From assembly GCA_937990735.1 (NCBI GenBank), contig CALKQT010000010.1, positions 1 to 33,614 on the forward strand: a stretch of 33,614 bases of DNA, in the 5' to 3' direction. The notes below the pieces were generated by a model. The model did not search any database, was not told the origin of the DNA, and saw only the letters and a program-made list of their open reading frames with translations. Of this stretch, positions 32,654 through 33,614 are shown piece by piece; position 1 is the first letter of the stretch; each line of letters starts with the position of its first letter. Source of the DNA: an uncultured Campylobacter sp. (lineage in GTDB: Bacteria > Campylobacterota > Campylobacteria > Campylobacterales > Campylobacteraceae). Both the position numbers and the translations under genes were made by a program.

Positions 32654-33614
32654 ATGCTCAAGACTATAAAGCGGATCCTTTTAATAGAAACGCTGCTGGT
32701 ATTTTTACTACCTGCAATGACAGTGTATTCGCAAACGGTAAACCGCGAACTGCAGCAAATGAATACCTCGTATGCGCTGCAATATTTGCAAAAGGCCGCC
32801 GCGCTCTATACCGATGCAAACTATGCGGAAGCTCTTGAATATGTCGAAAAAGGTATGACGTTTGACGATTCCTTTGCAGATTTCTTTTATTTAAAGGCTC
32901 AATGCCTTATTCAGTTGAACGGCGCCCGTGCACAAAGTCTCGATGCTGCGGAAACGGCTCTGACGTCGGGGCTACAGTTACGTATCTATAACCGCGACAA
33001 TCTCGTTTTACTGCTTGCCCGCCTTTATACTGAAACGGAACGCTATAGTGAAGCGATTCGAGTGTTGGATTCACTTGCGTTTGATTCCGCCGACCGTGAC
33101 TTTTACCGCGCTTCTGCGCTCTATGGGTTAGGGCGTGACGGGCAGGCGCGGGATGTAATCGAAACCGCGTTGACCCGCTGGAGTTTTGACGTTCGCTTCC
33201 CTCGGCTGTTCTTTTTACAGGAGCGGGATAAAGCGATGACCCGCGCAGGGAAAAAACTTGCCGACTCTCTTTTGCAGCAGCTCTATGTCTGGAGCGAACA
33301 AGAACCTGCGCTTGCGATATATGCAGCTCCCTTTGATCCTAACCCGCAGGAAAACAGCCGCCGTTTAAAAGTCTACCGTAATATGCACGCAGCGGACAGC
33401 CGAAACCTTGATGCACGGACGCAGCTTGCCGCGGTTTTAGCTGAACTACGGTACGGCGTTATCGATGAAAAAACCGCTGTCGAAGAATTTTTTGCCGTAG
33501 AGACCGTCGATCCGCTGCATGAGAAAAATACGACATCCATACCTGCCTTGTATTCCGACCAGCTGATTGAGCTGTGTAGACTTACCGGTACAAACTCAAT
33601 GAGAAAAGAAATCG
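32654..33614 (+). CDS. Secreted TPR-repeat protein, spirochaete-like (3' end outside window)
   Basis: ATG 32654, one base after the tilS stop, open to the window end (320 codons). Residues 1-26 form a signal peptide (IKRILLIETLLVFLLPAMTVYSQ). The rest is helical with tetratricopeptide-like repeats: ALQYLQKAAALYTDANYAEA, LEYVEKGMTFDDSFADFFYL, LLLARLYTETERYSEAIRVL. Codon use is rich in CTT, GCG, CGC and TTT, with none of the AAATTT bias of the rest of the window. It resembles unnamed treponemal TPR proteins. The short distance suggests an operon with tilS in the source genome. Function unknown. Confidence 0.7.
   Translation, partial: MLKTIKRILLIETLLVFLLPAMTVYSQTVNRELQQMNTSYALQYLQKAAALYTDANYAEALEYVEKGMTFDDSFADFFYLKAQCLIQLNGARAQSLDAAETALTSGLQLRIYNRDNLVLLLARLYTETERYSEAIRVLDSLAFDSADRDFYRASALYGLGRDGQARDVIETALTRWSFDVRFPRLFFLQERDKAMTRAGKKLADSLLQQLYVWSEQEPALAIYAAPFDPNPQENSRRLKVYRNMHAADSRNLDARTQLAAVLAELRYGVIDEKTAVEEFFAVETVDPLHEKNTTSIPALYSDQLIELCRLTGTNSMRKEI

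Noticed and set aside
1..33614. tRNA genes, including selC
   Set aside because: Reading the intergenic regions I found no cloverleaf with a TTCRA loop; selC and selD must lie outside the window.

Overview
The window reads as a chromosomal segment of a host-associated Campylobacter of the oral/anaerobic type (C. gracilis, showae, rectus and concisus are the sort of species I have in mind; the species is inference). The support is a selenocysteine-dependent formate dehydrogenase with its epsilonproteobacterial gene order, a carboxynorspermidine dehydrogenase, a Campylobacter-type PglB, and intergenic DNA saturated with AAATTT-like words. From about 32.3 kb the sequence changes abruptly into spirochaete-like (Treponema-like) DNA. 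That last 1.3 kb is most simply an assembly chimera.

Layout. 1-1540 is the very AT-rich edge of a surface-polysaccharide cluster: a glycosyltransferase tail and a flippase broken by three single-base deletions. 1.7-2.35 kb holds rpmI-rplT. 2.48-4.44 kb encodes an autotransporter whose passenger resembles a Spherulin-4/Sph3 (GH135-like) polysaccharide hydrolase, preceded by a long perfect inverted repeat. On the minus strand, 4.9-9.1 kb is selA-selB-dsbC-like. Diverging from it, 9.3-11.8 kb is a polyferredoxin and a TorD-like chaperone. After a terminator, 12.1-15.8 kb carries a small Tat protein, fdhA and fdhB. FdhA reads through an in-frame UGA (selenocysteine 180) followed by a SECIS-like hairpin. 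The selenocysteine machinery and its likely client are therefore adjacent. fdhC, fdhD, selC and selD are not in the window.

16.0-18.7 kb is an overlapping group (lipoprotein, membrane protein with a long Asn/Ser/Ala tail, LysE/ArgO-type exporter) plus a small hypothetical gene. About 1 kb of decayed DNA with a DUF2892 remnant follows. Then come carboxynorspermidine dehydrogenase (19.8-21.0 kb), an AT-rich gene joining a YaaW/UPF0174-like domain to a helical C-terminal module (21.1-22.8 kb), a frameshifted Bcr/CflA transporter, a small secreted protein, pglB (25.1-27.3 kb), a small outer-membrane beta-barrel and metE (28.5-30.7 kb). 30.8-32.2 kb is non-coding. An MBOAT acyltransferase start at 32231 is cut after about 24 codons and joined out of frame to the 3' end of a tilS-like gene and a TPR lipoprotein/secreted-protein gene.

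The best candidates for something new are the autotransporter-displayed Sph3-like hydrolase, the YaaW-plus-helical fusion, and the recurrent Asn/Ser-rich low-complexity inserts in SelA, the TorD-like chaperone and the 16.6-kb membrane protein.
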